64,000 nt of DNA. Origin: Cylicocyclus nassatus. Its lineage: Eukaryota; Nematoda; Chromadorea; Rhabditida; Strongylidae. The translations under genes and the position numbers were made by a program. Of the stretch, positions 60,601-64,000 are shown piece after piece (position 1 is the stretch's first letter; the number at the start of each line of letters is the position of its first letter). Where the stretch lies: assembly GCA_958299035.1 (NCBI GenBank), contig CATQJL010000001.1, positions 33,642,780-33,706,779 on the forward strand, read 5' to 3'. The notes below the pieces were generated by a model that was given only the letters and a program-made list of their open reading frames with translations, was not told the origin of the DNA and ran no database searches.

Positions 60601-60849
60601 CCTAATTATGGGTGCAACTCCCCCTTCTCTTTTACTTGCTCGGTCGCACCTATGGATGACATAATTTTCGAGGGCGCCGAGAATTGAGTTATCGCTAATA
60701 TCTCCATTTAGCCAAGTTTCAGTTATTCCTATGAATGCCAGGTCGTTCCTATCAATTTCAAATGCTAGATTGCTTATGTTCTTGCAAAGGGACCTCACAT
60801 TAGTAAGCATACATCTCAAACAGTGGCCCACAGTCCGATGAGTATTCAT
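57637..60849 (-). pseudogene. Retrotransposon ORF2 (endonuclease + reverse transcriptase)
   Basis: The endonuclease begins at ATG 60849: TNVRSL, GITETWL, LLLLGDFNFPCIDW and SSDHAAIWF are the expected catalytic blocks. A frameshift lies near 60.47 kb. After the inserted TTAA element (59932-59570) the frame resumes (RTLHNRRERAWHQAVRNG). The reverse transcriptase shows PDGLPLHLIK, VTSIPKKK, FRPISITS, SGVPQGGVLSPILFNIYTYE and CAFADDFKLY, the last being the FADD version of the catalytic box. A second frameshift is near 58.74 kb, with stops near 59.50 and 59.20 kb. The C-terminal part continues to 57637 (YRRRKFDLIMAHKIAYGKC). It would nick DNA and copy the element in place; this copy cannot. Confidence 0.85.
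59570..59932. mobile_element. TTAA-type miniature inverted-repeat element inside the retrotransposon
   Basis: TIRs begin AGGCAGCCTCCAGGCGGATC / AGGCAGCGTCCAGGCAGATC and the element is nearly palindromic. TTAA flanks both ends. Deleting the element with one TTAA restores the ORF2 codons GYL-RTLHNRRE exactly, which proves both the boundary and the duplication. Confidence 0.92.
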
Positions 60850-61776
60850 ACATTTAAAGTATTAGAAGGGGCACTTATAGGAGGAGGCATAGGATGATTA
60901 TCACGTGAATCAATGCAGTCAGCATGATCCATAACTAAAGCAGGCGCCTGGTTAGGAATTATCGATTGATCCATATGGGCAGGGCTTATCGATTGATCCA
61001 TACGGGCATTGGCACAGTTATCAACATCGACACGATTAACAAGGTCAACGGAATTACGATTATGATCATGATCATTACGACGATGATCATTACGCCGAGC
61101 CTCTCTGGCTTTCCTGGCATTATCCCTCCCTTATTTAGTAAGAAAAGGCCTGATAAATATGCCTTTCTTGGAGGAAATCGTTTCATTTGAGGGGCTCGGC
61201 GCAGCACAGCACTTGAAAAATACGAAGAAGGCAACACTACTTTCAGGAGTCGGTCATGAGAGGGGTGCGATCTCCCCATACGATACACGCATAATGGGCG
61301 ACATTCAATAGCAAGGAAATCTGGAATTTGCACACAATTATAATCATGATTCACTTTAAGACTGGAGTAACCGCTCCTGTTTTCGGGCACACCAATTATG
61401 ACAATAGAGCGCTTTCTTTCAAAATCCTCACTAGAGAAGTTGGGATGAGAGGCAGCTTCGTTGGAATGAGGGGTAGCTTCGTTGTTGACCACGCGTGCAT
61501 TGGAAGATCCCACAAAAGAACGCAATTTTTCGTTTTCTTTTTTGAGAGAATCCATTTGCTCCGACATTGAAGAAATCTTGATGTTCAACTCACGATTGTT
61601 CCGCAGAATAGCATCATAGTACTTGCGCGAATCCATGAGGAAGGCAATTATGGTACGGGCATAGGGCGGGGGGGGGGGTCCTGGTCCAAGTCTGGCGATG
61701 GGGAGACGTCGAAGGAGATTTTCCTCTTCTTTAGACGATCTATCGGGTTAAACGGACAGATAGGCGTCTCACTCAT
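60846..61776 (-). pseudogene. Retrotransposon ORF1 (coiled coil + RNA-binding-like protein)
   Basis: Starts at ATG 61776 (MSETPICPFNPIDRLKKRK). A C-run near 61.67 kb shifts the frame; then MDSRKYYDAILRNNRELNIK and a leucine/lysine-rich heptad segment (MDSLKKENEKLRSF) form a short coiled coil. An RRM-like segment follows (KRSIVIIGVPENR ... VYRMGR ... RLLKVVLP). Near 61.13 kb the frame shifts again, and the true end reads NARKAREARRNDHRRNDHDH to SAPSNTLNV. ORF1 proteins bind element RNA in the ribonucleoprotein particle. Two frame lesions make it inactive. Confidence 0.75.
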
Positions 61777-63416
61777 CGATAGAATAGCAGTAAAATAAGC
61801 AGCAAAGACTATAACTCAGTAGCCGCAATGCAGGGTGGTCAGTGACTCACAGGCCAGGTCAAAAGAACCTGACCGGGACAGGTGGAATGAAGAATGAATG
61901 AATGTTTGTTTCCAAATACATTTGCAAGTGGCTGAAATTTTCAACGTAAACTGGTGAAGGGATTACTGGGGCAAGGGTTGCTTGGGTCTTGTTCCATCAC
62001 TCGTAGCATGTAGACATATGGTTTTGATCTCTATGGGTAACATATGAGTGCACTGAAGCACTATACTGAAGCAAAGCTTCGTATACTACAGATGTGTTTC
62101 CCTGCACTGAATTGTGTAAAGATGTGTTCATTCATGACGCGCACGTTCATGCATAATACGTTCGCTTAACAGTTTGAGCCTCTCATAACAGTCGAAAAGA
62201 TAACGAAACAGCTACGGCTTAAAACCAAAGTTTTGTGCGACTGTCTAGCGAGAGATTAACATTCGAATTTTACGATAATTATTACAGACCCGCAGCGTAG
62301 AGAGGCGAAGCCTTGATAACGCGGTTTTTGGCAGCCCCGCTAGCGTTAAGATATGAGGTAGATCATCGATTTATCGAATTTCCGAGGCATCGTCCACTCT
62401 ATCACAAAATATTCTTGTATGGTTTTTTCTACAGTCCTTTGCATTACTTGAGCTGAAGATTTTCAAATGTACACTTCATTGTTTTGAATATAACGCTTAG
62501 TAATGTCAGAATTTTGTGAGTAGCGCTCGGCTCAATGTGATCATGGTCATGTCAAGAAATCTCACCACAAACCAAGCACCAGCAAGCATTCAACCAATCA
62601 TTTACCAGCAACCATCTGTATCCATTTCTACTTATTGTCCTTGCTTATTTTCACATCTCTAGTAGGAGGCTTAGCAGGTTTTGTCACTGATAGCCGTATC
62701 AACTAAAGTGCTGATTTCAATCACGGCTTGACGAAAGGTAAAAATGTCTCAAAACGATGTCCCCTTTAGCTTGCAAAAATTTTCGCCGTGGCCTGCAAGG
62801 TGCTTTAAGAGAAGCACATAAATAATGAAGCTCGTTTTGTATACGCGATTCATAGCACGCAAAGACTGCGGACATATCGGCGTCTCTCTGATCGAGCGCT
62901 CTTCTATTTCTCTTACATCTGCTGTCTCTCCCATACACTTACTATCTTGGGCGGACGCAACGGCGCCCAGTTTTTGCATGTCATGAATTAACATTTGATC
63001 CAACTGGCTTGGTTAGGGAAAGCGGGGCTTCGTGATCTGACTAGAAACCCAATGGCTATCAAGTGTGAGAAATGCTGTATTGGGTCACCAAAGCCACGTA
63101 TAACGCTTTTTTAATGCCGTAAAAGCTAATAAACTTCGTTTAGTAACGTTTGATAGAGAGTCCTGGTTCTGCTGGAAAGGCATGATGCGCATATAGTTTC
63201 AATGACAAAAGCTATAATGCTTGAAAACGTTTAATAACCAAAATGTGCTGGTAGTCAAGAAAGAAGTCATGTTTAGTAAAGCTCATTCTTGGAAATAGAA
63301 ATGCACACTTTACACCTCGTGCTTTTTCTCTGGACTCGCCCTGCGCATTAGATAACCAAGTAATGTTTCTTGTTTTCGTACAGCATCCTACGAATGGATG
63401 GTGGGAGAAGGAGGAC

Positions 63417-63711
63417 GCTCGTTCAGAGCTGGAATTGCAAACTCCGTAAAGGAAACTATGCCGGCAGGATCGGAGAACGCGCTCCCGCTTACTCATCCGC
63501 CATTTTGGAGTCCCTTGTCACCGAGGTCCTCGAGTGGCCGGAAACGCCGCACGAGACTTTAGAAAAGCAAGGATCATTCCCCGTCACTTACTACTTGCGA
63601 TCCGGGGGACGAAGAATTAAACAAACTTCTATCTAATGTCACGATCCCAAAGGAGGGGTTTTCCCCAGCACGGTACTTAAGCCCAAACCTGCGGCTTCGC
63701 TGAAAATGTGA
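63417..63711 (+). pseudogene. Histone H2A pseudogene with several frameshifts
   Basis: Read across frames, the segment spells the H2A fold in order: FRAGI (for SRAGLQFP), LRKGNYAGRIGERAPAY (for LRKGNYAERVGAGAPVY), SAILESLVTEVLE (for AAVLEYLTAEILE), AGNAARDFRKARIIPRHLLL with AIR (for [23 protein letters not shown]), DEELNKLLSNVTIP and KGGVFPSTVLKPK. At least four single-base shifts separate these pieces, and the VGRVHRL segment before LRKGN is missing. H2A is the core nucleosome histone that pairs with H2B. The lack of introns and scattered frameshifts fit an old processed copy or a dead member of a histone cluster; no other histone gene is visible nearby. Confidence 0.8.
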
Positions 63712-64000
63712 GTCTCAAGATTTGATATGGTATCTCGTATTATCATTATTTCGCATTTTTTGGGGACATGGAGCGGATGCATTCCTGATTGCTTCTCGAT
63801 ATTGTTTTTATTTAAGAACCAAATAGTTGTGGCCGTGAGATCTGTATTCATTGTTTTCACTAACAATGCTAAAGTTTCTTCATATAGTGCCAAAGTGAGT
63901 CAGTTTAATTTATTCGGAAGAAGAATGATTGGGCCCCATTTAAATCTATAGAGTCGGCAGATTGCCCCGATGTCGGCGGCGGGAAAAGACTCTTTTCGGT

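Larger units (their letters stand above)
57497..61900 (-). mobile_element. Decayed CR1/L2-like non-LTR retrotransposon
   Basis: Two open frames on the minus strand, ORF1 (from 61776) and ORF2 (from 60849), meet in an ATGA stop/start overlap at 60849-60846. ORF2 carries an apurinic-type endonuclease and then a reverse transcriptase. The element ends at its 3' side in a short tandem run of ATGAA units (57530-57497), the kind of tail CR1/L2-type elements have. It is broken by at least three frameshifts, two stops and a 363-bp TTAA element. The 5' boundary is approximate. Confidence 0.85.

Noticed and set aside
62717..63003. Two overlapping minus-strand frames (73 and 84 codons)
   Set aside because: Neither has a recognisable motif or initiation context, and both being open makes each doubtful.

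Overview
This is a eukaryotic, most likely nematode, genomic window. There are no operons, ribosome-binding sites or long open frames. The coding I can support is cut into short exons (30-200 bp) joined by GT-AG introns, many only about 40-160 bp long and ending in the worm-like TTTCAG acceptor. Two small single-exon genes have a TTTCAG directly before the ATG, as expected for spliced-leader trans-splicing. A strongylid (clade V) worm is my best guess from the gene structure; no database search was possible.

Left part (about 0.5-24.5 kb): a tandem array of Delta/Serrate/LAG-2 (DSL) Notch-ligand genes, all on the minus strand. I assembled one complete-looking copy from 11 in-frame exons (24,149 down to 17,496): MNNL domain, DSL domain, four EGF-like repeats, a transmembrane helix, and a short cytoplasmic tail with a PPxY motif. 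Only the signal-peptide exon was not found. A second copy (exons 6,463-4,251, with its MNNL exons at 16,340-16,048) keeps all DSL and EGF exon lengths, but its MNNL exons are frameshifted, its transmembrane exon is gone and its tail ends early. A third copy is represented by its MNNL exons (3,157-2,863, one-base deletion); its 3' part lies off the window. The duplicated blocks have been inflated by many small DNA transposons. Because the blocks are paralogous, several insertions can be compared with an empty site inside the same window, which fixes their target-site duplications.

Middle (24.5-44 kb): mostly transposon debris and unassigned DNA, with hAT-, mariner-, PIF/Harbinger- and TTAA-type miniature elements. 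It holds an intronless small secreted-protein gene (33,094-32,705), a possible fibronectin-III-like exon (32,073-31,943), a GC-rich TATA-containing island (38.1-39.0 kb) and exon-like pieces at 42.2-43.4 kb.

Right part (44-64 kb): an unrecognised secreted-protein gene in 10 short exons (47,250-44,068, minus) whose seventh intron carries a transposon nested in a transposon; gene remnants at 48.8-49.2 and 56.4-56.8 kb; a 2.7-kb giant fold-back element (50.1-52.8 kb); a small secreted-protein candidate (53,665-53,438); another nested miniature-element pair (54.5-55.4 kb); a decayed CR1-like non-LTR retrotransposon (about 61.8-57.5 kb, minus), itself interrupted by a TTAA element; and a frameshifted histone H2A pseudogene (63,417-63,711, plus).
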